The translations under genes and the position numbers were made by a program. Under the pieces are notes generated by a model. That model had not been told where the DNA came from and did no database searches. It was given only the letters and a program-made list of their open reading frames with translations. A DNA stretch of 18,767 bases from Actinomycetes bacterium (GTDB lineage Bacteria; Actinomycetota; Coriobacteriia; WRKU01; WQUG01), in NCBI GenBank assembly GCA_031268615.1, contig JAIRWZ010000059.1, positions 1 to 18,767 on the forward strand, in the 5' to 3' direction. Each line of letters opens with the position of its first letter. The first letter of the stretch is position 1. This document shows positions 1 through 10,394 of this stretch, in pieces.

Positions 1-1499
1 ATCTCTTCAAGCCGCCTACTGGCTATGAGAGCGGCGTCCAACAAGGCATTGTGCCCTATACTGTCCAAGACGGGTTAGATGACGTTAATATCATCAACGT
101 CCTCTACCCCAAAAAGACCTATCCGGTCACCATCAAATACTACAAAGATAGCGAAACAGAAGAGTTCACCCCTCCCTACACTCTCTATCCTGACCGCGTC
201 TATGAAAGCACGGTAGCCCTCGACAGCTCACTGCTCAATCGCTATCGTCCCACTATGGGATACACAGAAGGAGTGGGTACGTCCACACCTGTATACACCG
301 TCCATGATGACAATGGCGGCACTAACCCAAACATCATCGAAGTGAGATACTTTGCCAAGCCGCAAATAGCTCAAATCGTCTATCACAAAGACTCTGCTAC
401 CGGACCGGAAATTGGCAGAAGCGAGATATTGCCTGATTTTGTCTACTCAGATGAGATAACACAAACTTCAGCGTTGCTGAATGCTTTTAAGCCAGCGGGA
501 TACGAAGATGGCAGGGCGAGTGAAGCGGTTTGGACTATAGAAGATAAAACCATAAACCTCTTCTCTGTCTACTACCCCAGAACTCCTCTCGCCAATAACA
601 ATGCTCCGGTGAGTGTACGTTATGAAAAACAGTTACCAGATGGAAGTTATTCTTTTATTGCCACTGACACAGTAGCGGGAGACTGGTTAGTGGGAGATAG
701 TGTTATCTTAACGCCAACACAGATAAACGCACATCAGACGTCAGGATATGAGACAGGTACTCTCATTACTCCTACTCCCTTCACTGTCACTGCCACCGGG
801 ACTAACGAACTTGTCGTCAGATATGACCTCTCTTCAGTTATGTGGGAAGTAGCCTACTACAAGGCACTTCCAGAAGGAGGAAGACACTACTTAGGACACG
901 CTCCCTCTCAGGTAGGTACCTATAGCGCAGAACTTACTACAGCTGAGCTAAGCTTTTGGAGAGACTACTTAAAGCCAGGTACAGGTTATAAGAGTGGGAC
1001 GGTTACTACCACTCTTCCCTTCACACTCGGTCTAAGTGGAAGTAACATCATAGAAGTCCTCTATGAACCTGCTACCTATGATTACACGGTCAACTACTAC
1101 AAGGTAGATGACGCTTCCACCTTTAGTTCCTATGCGACAGGGGGTATTTTGCTGGGAAGTGCTACGGTACGGGGGGCTTTCTTTGGAGACAGTACGCTGT
1201 TGCAAACGGGCAGCGAAGAAGGTCAAACAGACTGGAAGCGACCAAGTGGTTATCACGCAGGAGTGCAGACAGGAGACAGCACCGTAGATGAAGACACTGT
1301 TGTAAATGTCATCTACCTCAAAGCAGGAACTACGACAGTCTCTCCTGACAGTACTCCGCTCCCGCCGCTTCCTCCTGACATCAAACTGGACGCTCCCACC
1401 GGAGACAGCAGCGCTGTCGCACTGGCAGTGATGGTCACCGTTATTGCCAGCATTTGTCTGAGCATTGCCGAAAGTCGCAAGAAACGTTCAAAGAGATAA
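1..1499 (+). CDS. Repeat-rich cell-surface protein, C-terminal part
   Basis: The gene is cut by the left edge; the open frame enters at base 3 with no start before a GTG at 51, and that GTG lies inside a repeat unit, so it is not the true start. The visible part is about five and a half tandem units of 75-85 residues resembling MucBP or other beta-rich adhesin repeats. Each has an aromatic strand around VxYYK, a central LLNxxKPxGYxxG block and a closing NIIEVxY strand. After a Pro/Thr linker comes LDAPTGDSS, a hydrophobic segment (about 21 residues) and the basic tail SRKKRSKR, which is the layout of a sortase signal although the motif is not LPXTG. It probably sits on the cell wall and may bind host or neighbour-cell glycans (inference). 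GC is lower than in the mfd block, suggesting an accessory gene. Confidence 0.85.
   Translation, partial: LFKPPTGYESGVQQGIVPYTVQDGLDDVNIINVLYPKKTYPVTIKYYKDSETEEFTPPYTLYPDRVYESTVALDSSLLNRYRPTMGYTEGVGTSTPVYTVHDDNGGTNPNIIEVRYFAKPQIAQIVYHKDSATGPEIGRSEILPDFVYSDEITQTSALLNAFKPAGYEDGRASEAVWTIEDKTINLFSVYYPRTPLANNNAPVSVRYEKQLPDGSYSFIATDTVAGDWLVGDSVILTPTQINAHQTSGYETGTLITPTPFTVTATGTNELVVRYDLSSVMWEVAYYKALPEGGRHYLGHAPSQVGTYSAELTTAELSFWRDYLKPGTGYKSGTVTTTLPFTLGLSGSNIIEVLYEPATYDYTVNYYKVDDASTFSSYATGGILLGSATVRGAFFGDSTLLQTGSEEGQTDWKRPSGYHAGVQTGDSTVDEDTVVNVIYLKAGTTTVSPDSTPLPPLPPDIKLDAPTGDSSAVALAVMVTVIASICLSIAESRKKRSKR
117..1325 (+). repeat. Five tandem MucBP-like protein repeats
   Basis: Units judged by eye from the translation: 117-362, 363-587, 606-833, 834-1070 and 1071-1325, with the tail of a further unit before 117. 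The repeat is clear at protein level (KPxGYxxG near the middle and a closing N-x-I-x-V-x-Y strand) but the DNA has diverged, so these are old duplications. Unit 3 has lost the KP of the GY block (HQTSGYETG), and unit 5 carries an insertion before it. Confidence 0.75.
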
Positions 1500-1521
1500 A
1501 TAGGTATCGGTAGGTCAGATG

Positions 1522-1552
1522 CTGGGGTGGACAGACCTTTTGTCCGCCCCAG
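1522..1552 (+). terminator. Stem-loop after the surface-protein gene
   Basis: Arms CTGGGGTGGACA (1522-1533) and TGTCCGCCCCAG (1541-1552) form a 12-bp stem with one G-U pair and a 7-nt loop, 22 bases after the stop codon. No run of T follows (the next bases are GATATAAAAG), so it is either a U-less terminator or an RNA-stabilising hairpin. Confidence 0.45.
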
Positions 1553-1579
1553 GATATAAAAGGGGAACGTTGCCATAAA

Positions 1580-1597
1580 TGTCTCTTATGTGAGACA
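1580..1597. promoter_or_regulatory. Inverted repeat, candidate toxin-antitoxin operator
   Basis: TGTCTC (1580-1585) and GAGACA (1592-1597) are perfect inverted half-sites separated by 6 bases, ending 8 bases before the toxin ATG. Toxin-antitoxin operons of this class are usually repressed by their HTH antitoxin at such palindromes, so this is a reasonable operator. That role is inferred from position and symmetry only. Confidence 0.4.
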
Positions 1598-1605
1598 ATC
1601 ACTTT

Positions 1606-1923
1606 ATGTTTGAGCTATTGCTTACAGATGAATGCGAAAAATGGATAGCCAATCTAAGAGATAAATCCGCGCGTACTCATGTGGTAGCGTATTTGCACAA
1701 ACTGTCGCGCGGCAACCTGAGCGATTCCAAATCGCTTTCAAATGGTCTGTATGAACTAAGGATACATTACGCTAAGGGCTATCGAGTCTACTACGCACGT
1801 CGAGGTAAAGCGCTATTGGTTATCTTGATTGGTGGAACGAAGCAAAGTCAGTCGCGAGACATCGTTAAAGCGCGCAAGATATTAGAGACCTATGATACGG
1901 AGGACGGACATGAAACTGCATAA
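1606..1923 (+). CDS. RelE/HigB-family toxin of a type II TA module
   Basis: This 105-residue basic protein matches the layout of the short RelE/ParE-superfamily addiction-module killer proteins (the TIGR02683 type). It has an N-terminal helix with a WIxxLRDxxAR pattern, a GNLSDSKSLSNGLYELRIHY core, a GYRVYYARRG strand pair, and a C-terminal GGTKQSQSRDIVKAR helix. Members are ribosome-dependent mRNA endonucleases; the conserved basic and aromatic residues here (ELRIHY, YRVYYARR) are compatible with an intact toxin. The ATG at 1606 lacks a strong Shine-Dalgarno sequence, which may keep toxin output low. It overlaps the antitoxin start by 14 nt, the toxin-first order usual for this subfamily. 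Confidence 0.88.
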   Translation: MFELLLTDECEKWIANLRDKSARTHVVAYLHKLSRGNLSDSKSLSNGLYELRIHYAKGYRVYYARRGKALLVILIGGTKQSQSRDIVKARKILETYDTEDGHETA

Positions 1924-2245
1924 ATTTGACCCTGCCAAATATCTTGACGATGAAAATTCGGTTGCGGAATATCTCAATGTAACTGCTCAAATTGATCCCG
2001 CAGGGCTAGGCAGTGCGTTAGGTGATGTTGCACGCGCTCGTTCGATGACTGAACTTGCCAGACTAACAGGAATGTCTCGTACCTCTCTGTATCGAGCGCT
2101 TTCAGAAAATGGTAATCCATCGTATGCAACCATATGTAAAGTTATTGATGCACTTCATGTTCAAATACGGTTCGTGAGTTCAGAGACCCTCGAAAAAGAA
2201 ACAGTATCGAAAAGTGGACGTCTCTTAGTTGATCAATCTACTTAG
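1910..2245 (+). CDS. HTH antitoxin of the TA module
   Basis: A protein of 111 residues resembling the addiction-module antidote family paired with TIGR02683 toxins (TIGR02684 type, Xre/HTH fold). The N-terminal part (KFDPAKYLDDENSVAEYLN) matches the family's typical opening. The HTH follows at residues 45-80 (MTELARLTGMSRTSLYRALS, then NPSYATICKVIDAL). I chose the ATG at 1910 because GGAGG at 1899-1903 sits 6 bases ahead; an upstream in-frame ATG at 1892 has no such site. It should neutralise the toxin by direct binding and repress the operon. The strong ribosome site here against the weak one on the toxin fits a module that keeps antitoxin in excess. Confidence 0.88.
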   Translation: MKLHKFDPAKYLDDENSVAEYLNVTAQIDPAGLGSALGDVARARSMTELARLTGMSRTSLYRALSENGNPSYATICKVIDALHVQIRFVSSETLEKETVSKSGRLLVDQST

Positions 2246-2250
2246 TTGAT
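2224..2250 (+). repeat. 10-bp direct repeat at the TA/mfd junction
   Basis: CTTAGTTGAT occurs at 2224-2233 and again at 2241-2250, one period being 17 bp. The first copy is inside the 3' end of the antitoxin gene and the second is just after its stop. The second copy also contributes the start of the -10-like GATAAT. Confidence 0.6.
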
Positions 2251-2253
2251 AAT
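2225..2253 (+). promoter_or_regulatory. Weak candidate promoter for the mfd block
   Basis: GATAAT (2248-2253) matches five of six -10 consensus bases. The hexamer 17 bases upstream (TTAGTT, 2225-2230) is a poor -35. It would start transcription around 2260, about 40 bases before the mfd start, and is the only promoter-like pair I see in the short gap between the antitoxin and mfd. Confidence 0.3.
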
Positions 2254-2300
2254 GCTCTAGCGGTAGCGTTGGTTCTGCGCGTTTCGGGGGATAGACTACA

Positions 2301-5300
2301 ATGGTTCGTATGGAGACGGGGCGCGCGCGCTTTTTAGAGCGCCTGAATGAAGCGATTACCACTACTACCGCCTGGGACAAGATTGAGGCGGCGTTGGCTC
2401 GCGGAACAGATGCTACGCTCAACATTCCCTCATTTGCGCGCGCGGCTTGGCTGGCGGCTGCCTTTACGGAAAATCCCCAGATTACCTTTGTCGTGGTTCC
2501 CACTGGCGTCGAGGCTCGGCGTCTGCAGCAACAGCTGGGCGCTTTGTTGGGGCAAGACTGCGTTTTGTTGTTGCCAGATAGGAGCGACCTGCCGTGGGCG
2601 CTGTCCGGACAAGACCCGCGTGAAATTGGCGAGCGGGCTCGTGCCCTGTGGGCGCTTCAGACTGCCGCACCGGTTGTGGTGGTTGTCGGGACGGAGGCCT
2701 GTTTGCGCCGCGTGGCGCCGCCTTCGCTGGGAGCGTACCAACCGCTGGTGTTTGAAAGAGACGGGTCGGCCACGTCGTTGCAGTTCCGGGACCGGACAGG
2801 TTTGGACGCACTCGCTCAAAATTTGGTGCGTATGGGCTATCGGCGACAGGCAAAAGTGGACGGTGAGGGCAGTTTTTCGCTGGTTGGCGATGTGCTGAAC
2901 CTTTGGCCGCCGTTGGGTACGCCGCCGGTGCGCGTGGACTTTTTTGACGATGAGATTGAAAGCATTCGAAGCTTTTTGCCCGCGTCCGGGCAGGTCATCG
3001 CGAACCTGCCGGGGATAGAGTTGTGGCCCCTGGAGGAATTCATCCCGCGCAGCGTCGCGAAAAAGCTCGTGCCGATTGACGCCTACGTTGGCGATGACGC
3101 GCGGGTCTGCGTGTTGGAACCGAAGGCGATATTTGATGTGGCGATGAAACGGACCCAAGCCCTGCGGGAAAACAGCAAGTCCGGCGGAGAGGCTGCACAG
3201 CGCGAGGCCTACTATGTGCCCGGTTCAGAGCTAAATTTCGGAGGCACGGCGCGGCTTATCATGCGCACGCTGGCCGGACAGACCGCCGCGGACGCCGAGT
3301 TCAAAGCGCGCAAGCCCCACGCCTTTTCCAGTGACGACCAGGTACTGGTCGCCGTGCGCGAGCTGTTGCGCACGGACACAGAACTGACTCTGGCTTTGCC
3401 GCTTCGTCGTCATCGCGAACACATCAGTGACCTGTTGATTTTCGCCGGGATTACGGTGGGGGAAACACCGGCTACGGTTACCGGGACTTCGCGCGGCGTG
3501 CGCATTATCGACGCTGACGTGCGTGGGGGTTTTATCCTGACTGGCGCGCGTTTCGCCTTGCTGACCACGGCAGAACTTTTTCCTCGCGCGCTGTTGGACG
3601 TACCGGAAACAGGTGACGGCGGTGCAGAAGGAAACGGCGGCAACGGCTCCCTCGATGGTTCTGCTCACGCCCCCGGTGGCTCTGGCAGCGCCACGTCCGA
3701 CCCCACAAAGCTGACCTTTGCCTTCAAACCGGGCGACTATGTGGTGCATAGCACCTACGGCATTGCCCTGTTCACGAAAGTCGCCAAACGAACGGTTGAT
3801 GGGGTGACCCGCGATTATCTGTGGCTGAAATACGGCGGCGGCGACATGTTGTATACGCCCGTCGACCAGATTGACAAGATTAGCAAATACGTGGGCGCCA
3901 ACGCATCCGAGCCACACCTGACCCGTCTGGGCGGCAAGTCCTGGCAACGCGCGACGACCAAAGCCCGCGCTGCTGCCAAACAACTGGCCTTCGACCTGGC
4001 CGACCTCTATACCCGCCGTAAAGCTGTGCGCGGCTATGCCTACGAGCCGGACACTCCGGCGCAGGCTGAAATGGAGGCGCGTTTTGGCTACGAGGAAACG
4101 CCGGACCAATTGGCCGCCATCGCCGACGTCAAGGCAGACATGGAATCTCCTCGTCCGATGGACCGCCTGATTATCGGCGACGTGGGGTATGGCAAAACCG
4201 AAGTCGCTCTGCGCGCGGCTTTCAAAGCGGCGCAAGACAACAAGCAGACCATGGTACTTTGTCCGACGACCATTCTGACGCAGCAACATTTCACCCAGTT
4301 CAGCGAGCGCTTTGAACCCTTTAACGTCCGCGTGGAGGTCCTGTCGCGCTTTCGCACGCCGGTCCAACAGCGCGAAGCTCTGAAAGGCTTTGCCACCGGA
4401 GACGTCGCCGTTCTGATTGGCACCCACCGTCTGCTATCCGCCGACGTCGTGCCCCGTGACCTGGGTCTGCTCATCATCGACGAGGAGCAGCGTTTCGGCG
4501 TTGGCGCAAAGGAACAACTAAAAAACCTGCGCGAACAAATCGACGTGCTGGCCCTGTCCGCGACCCCCATCCCGCGCACTCTGCAAATGTCGCTGTCCGG
4601 CGTGCGCGACCTGTCCGTCATCGACACGCCCCCGACCGGTCGGCGCGCCGTGCATGTCCACGTCGGCCAATACACAGATGACCTGGTCAGCACCGCCATA
4701 CGCAATGAGCTGGCGCGCGGCGGGCAGGTCTACTATGTGTCCAATCGGATTGCCAATATAGATAAGGCGAGTGAGCGCGTCCAAACCTGCGTCCCGGAAG
4801 CACGAGTGGCCGTCGCTCATGGGCAGATGGCTGGCGCGCAGCTGGAAGACATCATGGAACGCTTTGCCGCAGGGCAACTGGATGTCTTGATTTCGACCAC
4901 TATTGTGGAATCGGGCATTGACAATCCCCACACTAACACCTTGATTATCGAGGATTCCCAACGTTTAGGTTTGGCGCAGCTGTATCAATTGAAAGGTCGG
5001 GTTGGTCGCAGCCATACGGGTGCGTATGCTTATTTCCTCTATCCACCCAGCGCGTCGTTGACGCCGGAAGCTGTCGAACGATTGGAAGCCATTGCTGAAT
5101 ATGATGAGCTGGGAGCCGGCATTAAAATCGCTTTACGCGATTTGGAAATTCGTGGCGCGGGCAGTATCATCGGAAGCGCGCAATCCGGACAGCTGGCCGC
5201 CGTAGGCTTTGACCTCTTTGCTTCAATGCTGTCGAATGCTATCGCTGAATCTCGTGGACAAGAAACCGTACAGCGCCCGGACTTGCGCGTCGAGCTGCAA

Positions 5301-5708
5301 ATATCCGCCTTTTTACCGGAAGACTGGATGCCTGAAGTCGATGCTCGCATTATCTGGTATCGACGTCTGGCAGCTGCCTCTGACATCGAGGCAGTTGAAG
5401 CCTGTCGTGAGCAAATCATTACTGCTTGGGGAGAGCCGCCAGAGCTTGCGGAGAACCTCTTTGCGCTGACTAAAATCCGTCTGTTGGCACAATCGCTGGG
5501 GGCGAGTTCAGTCGAAGTAAGCAAAGGTCAATTACTGATACGTATGGATGCGCCGGATGAGGGTCTATTGAAAGAGCTATCTACTATTGGGATTGTCTGG
5601 GATATACGCCGACACCAGGCAATCAAAACAATAAGCTATGAAGAAAATGTGGCATCGCAGGTTTTGCAGGTGTTGAGTGCTATAGTATACGGCGTCGCAC
5701 GCAGGTGA
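2301..5708 (+). CDS. mfd: Transcription-repair coupling factor Mfd
   Basis: Mfd pushes RNA polymerase stalled at DNA lesions off the template and recruits UvrA. The 1135 residues follow the family plan. A UvrB-like N-terminal module includes GMEARR-like GVEARRLQQQLG and ends about residue 430. A CarD-like RNA polymerase interaction domain covers about 470-530 (KPGDYVVHSTYGIALF). The translocase has Walker A GDVGYGKTEVA (about 626-636), DEEQ (727-730), SATPIPRT (about 753-760) and GRVGRS (about 899-904). A TRCF C-terminal domain follows from about 1000. GGGGGA at 2286-2291 precedes the ATG at 2301; an alternative ATG lies at 2310. A Gly/Ser-rich linker (residues 434-469) before the CarD-like domain is unusual. 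It is the first gene of the co-directional block. Confidence 0.97.
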   Translation: MVRMETGRARFLERLNEAITTTTAWDKIEAALARGTDATLNIPSFARAAWLAAAFTENPQITFVVVPTGVEARRLQQQLGALLGQDCVLLLPDRSDLPWALSGQDPREIGERARALWALQTAAPVVVVVGTEACLRRVAPPSLGAYQPLVFERDGSATSLQFRDRTGLDALAQNLVRMGYRRQAKVDGEGSFSLVGDVLNLWPPLGTPPVRVDFFDDEIESIRSFLPASGQVIANLPGIELWPLEEFIPRSVAKKLVPIDAYVGDDARVCVLEPKAIFDVAMKRTQALRENSKSGGEAAQREAYYVPGSELNFGGTARLIMRTLAGQTAADAEFKARKPHAFSSDDQVLVAVRELLRTDTELTLALPLRRHREHISDLLIFAGITVGETPATVTGTSRGVRIIDADVRGGFILTGARFALLTTAELFPRALLDVPETGDGGAEGNGGNGSLDGSAHAPGGSGSATSDPTKLTFAFKPGDYVVHSTYGIALFTKVAKRTVDGVTRDYLWLKYGGGDMLYTPVDQIDKISKYVGANASEPHLTRLGGKSWQRATTKARAAAKQLAFDLADLYTRRKAVRGYAYEPDTPAQAEMEARFGYEETPDQLAAIADVKADMESPRPMDRLIIGDVGYGKTEVALRAAFKAAQDNKQTMVLCPTTILTQQHFTQFSERFEPFNVRVEVLSRFRTPVQQREALKGFATGDVAVLIGTHRLLSADVVPRDLGLLIIDEEQRFGVGAKEQLKNLREQIDVLALSATPIPRTLQMSLSGVRDLSVIDTPPTGRRAVHVHVGQYTDDLVSTAIRNELARGGQVYYVSNRIANIDKASERVQTCVPEARVAVAHGQMAGAQLEDIMERFAAGQLDVLISTTIVESGIDNPHTNTLIIEDSQRLGLAQLYQLKGRVGRSHTGAYAYFLYPPSASLTPEAVERLEAIAEYDELGAGIKIALRDLEIRGAGSIIGSAQSGQLAAVGFDLFASMLSNAIAESRGQETVQRPDLRVELQISAFLPEDWMPEVDARIIWYRRLAAASDIEAVEACREQIITAWGEPPELAENLFALTKIRLLAQSLGASSVEVSKGQLLIRMDAPDEGLLKELSTIGIVWDIRRHQAIKTISYEENVASQVLQVLSAIVYGVARR

Positions 5709-5736
5709 CTGACTACAGACAAGGAGCGTATGTGAT

Positions 5737-8428
<2,692 letters not shown>

Positions 8429-8457
8429 CTCTGAAACTGCGACCCGAAGGAACGCCA

Positions 8458-9447
8458 ATGCGTATGACGAAGCTGGATGACGAAGAGCGTTTCGGCTCTA
8501 GCCTGGCTTCCTTGTTGGATCGCCGTGACAGGTTGGAATATGCCGAGGGTGCTTCTTTCGGCGCTTCACGCCTGTTTCATGGTGTCACCGCGTACCTGCT
8601 AAAACACCTGTCTGAACACACCCATGTTCTGGAAGTTGACCCGGCCGCCGGCCTGTTCACGCGTATTTTGCTCTCTCGTCCAACTATTCGGGTTACGGCG
8701 CTGGAGCCGGCTTTTGCCTTTGCACAACGCCTGCGTGGTATCGAGACGACAGCTGCCGGACGCCTACGGGTGATAAAAGGTTTGACCGAGGACCTGCCCC
8801 CCTTGTCCGGAAATGCACGCTATGGAGCGGCCTTTGTGACCTTTACCTCGCGACGTGGGCGTGGCCTACTGTCGCTGGTCAACGAGTTGTTACCTCTGGT
8901 CGAGGGTGATATCTATTTGTTGATGGCCGATGATGGCTCGCTGGATTGGGCTTATTTGTTACGAGCAGCTGGTATGAGTGGCATGAATGCCCGCATTCAG
9001 TACTTTGCTGAAGTTGATGAAGACGGTCAGTTGAAATGTGCCGTGGTGCTTACTATTCGTGCGACGGACAGAAGTCGTGGTAATGATGATGATGTTGCCG
9101 GGATTCGACTGATTCCAGCTGATGCCTGGGATTTACGCACTCGTGTTGTTGCCGTTCCCTGGCCGGCGCCGCGTGGGGCCGCTACTCGTCTTATGCGTTA
9201 CTTTCTGTCTGGTGGAGATCGCGGACTGCTCATCAAAACAGACGAGAATGGCATTACGAGACTGTACGGTAATCTGCGAACTGCCGCAAACCGTCTGGCT
9301 CGTGGTGAGGTCACCGTGCGGCGTACCGAAGAAGGCGTACAACTGCTGCTGATTCCCAAGGTGGAGGAAGGGGCAGGAAGGCGGAGGGTGACGGTACGTG
9401 ATACGGGGTCTGGCGGGGTCTGGCGGGGCCACAGCGGAAGGCTTTGA
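8458..9447 (+). CDS. Methyltransferase-fold protein with degraded SAM motif
   Basis: I do not recognise a named family. Residues 55-95 look like the nucleotide-binding start of a class I SAM-dependent methyltransferase (HVLEVDPAAGLFTRIL, then IRVTALEP, with E83 in the usual acidic position). The glycine motif, normally ExGxGxG, reads EVDPAAG, so cofactor binding may be altered or lost. The rest is a mixed alpha/beta protein ending in a basic, low-complexity tail. AAGGAA at 8447-8452 supports the ATG at 8458; an ATG at 8464 is possible. The stop is only 4 nt before the FtsB-like start, so expression is probably linked to cell-division and glycolysis genes. The last 50 codons contain a 10-bp tandem repeat and may be poorly conserved. 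Confidence 0.75.
   Translation: MRMTKLDDEERFGSSLASLLDRRDRLEYAEGASFGASRLFHGVTAYLLKHLSEHTHVLEVDPAAGLFTRILLSRPTIRVTALEPAFAFAQRLRGIETTAAGRLRVIKGLTEDLPPLSGNARYGAAFVTFTSRRGRGLLSLVNELLPLVEGDIYLLMADDGSLDWAYLLRAAGMSGMNARIQYFAEVDEDGQLKCAVVLTIRATDRSRGNDDDVAGIRLIPADAWDLRTRVVAVPWPAPRGAATRLMRYFLSGGDRGLLIKTDENGITRLYGNLRTAANRLARGEVTVRRTEEGVQLLLIPKVEEGAGRRRVTVRDTGSGGVWRGHSGRL
9405..9428 (+). repeat. 10-bp GGGGTCTGGC tandem repeat (2.4 copies)
   Basis: GGGGTCTGGC at 9405-9414 and 9415-9424, followed by GGGG, within the last codons of the methyltransferase-fold gene just before the FtsB-like ribosome site. The 10-bp period is not a multiple of three, so a gain or loss of one unit would change the C-terminus and could couple or uncouple the overlap with the next gene. 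Confidence 0.8.
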
Positions 9448-9451
9448 TGGT

Positions 9452-9871
9452 ATGGCTAAGGGCAAGGAAGGCAAAGTAACATCGTTGCGGCTTCTGCTGA
9501 TTCCAGTAGTGCTTGTTGTACTGGCCGTACTCATTTTTGCCTGGTACCGCCCGTCGTTGAAAATTTGGTATCGCGAAGCGCGTCAGGAACGTGTACTGCG
9601 CGCGACGCTGGTGGCCATCAGGGATTACAATCGAGGGCTAGAAGAAGAAATAGCTTCATTGGAAACTACGGCGGGTGTTGAAGATTACGCTCGGCGTGAA
9701 TTGAATTTGGTAGAAGAGGGAGATCACAGTATTGTCGTGACCCGCGACGGACAAATCTTGAAGGCTCCCAACAACAGTCGCGAGGCGGCTGTGGGTGATT
9801 TGCCTAAAAGTTACAAGCCCTTCGGGGCATGGACTGCGTTTTTTGACTCGTTGTTTAATGTTGGGAACTGA
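9452..9871 (+). CDS. FtsB/DivIC-like septum formation protein
   Basis: A 139-residue bitopic membrane protein: short basic cytoplasmic N-terminus, membrane helix at about 12-31, then a helical stretch (about 35-72) and the family hallmark VEDYARRELNLVEEGD (76-91). FtsB/DivIC proteins join FtsL and FtsQ/DivIB to activate septal peptidoglycan synthesis. The frame is open upstream to 9398, but the ATG at 9452 has GGAAGG at 9436-9441 and gives a normal N-terminus. The order eno, ftsB-like, DUF501, ppx is classic for Actinobacteria and supports the call. Confidence 0.9.
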   Translation: MAKGKEGKVTSLRLLLIPVVLVVLAVLIFAWYRPSLKIWYREARQERVLRATLVAIRDYNRGLEEEIASLETTAGVEDYARRELNLVEEGDHSIVVTRDGQILKAPNNSREAAVGDLPKSYKPFGAWTAFFDSLFNVGN

Positions 9872-9892
9872 TTGAACGAAGGGAAGAAGGTT

Positions 9893-10393
9893 ATGCCGCG
9901 TGTAATCTCCTATACAGATCCTGCTCCAATAGTTACCAAACAGCTAGGACGTGAGCCTCGTAAACCTTGGCGGGTGCTGCAGAACTGCAAGTATGGATTT
10001 CCCCAAGTTATCGCCTCTCCGTCAAAGCTGGAGTGCGGAGAACTTTTTCCAACGTGGGCCTGGTTGACCTGTCCTTGGTTGGCGAAGTTGGCCTCAACGG
10101 AAGAGAGTGAGGGGGCTTGCGCGCAGTGGAGTGAGAAGCTGCGTAACCAACCCAAAATGTCGGCAAGGCTTTTGGATGTTGACGCAGAGTTGCGTCGGCA
10201 GCGTGCTGAAGAAGGTGGTGGGCGTGACCTTTGCGGCGAGGTAGGTATTGCGGGGAATGCCAGTCCGCTACATATCAAATGCCTTCATGCTCATATTGCC
10301 TTGCGGTTGATAGGTCTGAATGACCCGATTGGGAAAGAATTCTTTTTGCGGCATCCCCGAACTTGCGCTGACCGTCGCTGCGGAAAGTTTTAA
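9893..10393 (+). CDS. DUF501 family protein
   Basis: This protein matches the actinobacterial DUF501 family by its opening KQLGREPRKPWRVLQNCKYGFP, the LFPTWAWLTCPWL segment, and the closing IKCLHAHIALRLIGLNDPIG. No biochemical role is established for the family. Conserved cysteines (the NCKYG, LTCP and KCLH motifs) and His residues suggest a metal or redox centre (inference). A TTG at 9872 is in frame, but the ATG at 9893 follows AAGGGAAGAAGG and is preferred, giving 166 residues. The C-terminal tail, rich in Cys and Arg, runs to one base before the next start. Its invariable neighbour is the Ppx/GppA phosphatase. Confidence 0.88.
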   Translation: MPRVISYTDPAPIVTKQLGREPRKPWRVLQNCKYGFPQVIASPSKLECGELFPTWAWLTCPWLAKLASTEESEGACAQWSEKLRNQPKMSARLLDVDAELRRQRAEEGGGRDLCGEVGIAGNASPLHIKCLHAHIALRLIGLNDPIGKEFFLRHPRTCADRRCGKF

Positions 10394-10394
10394 G

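Noticed and set aside
3231..4427. 398-residue open frame on the minus strand across mfd
   Set aside because: It lies entirely antisense to conserved Mfd domains; GC-rich codon use of mfd opens this frame, and the translation shows no domain.
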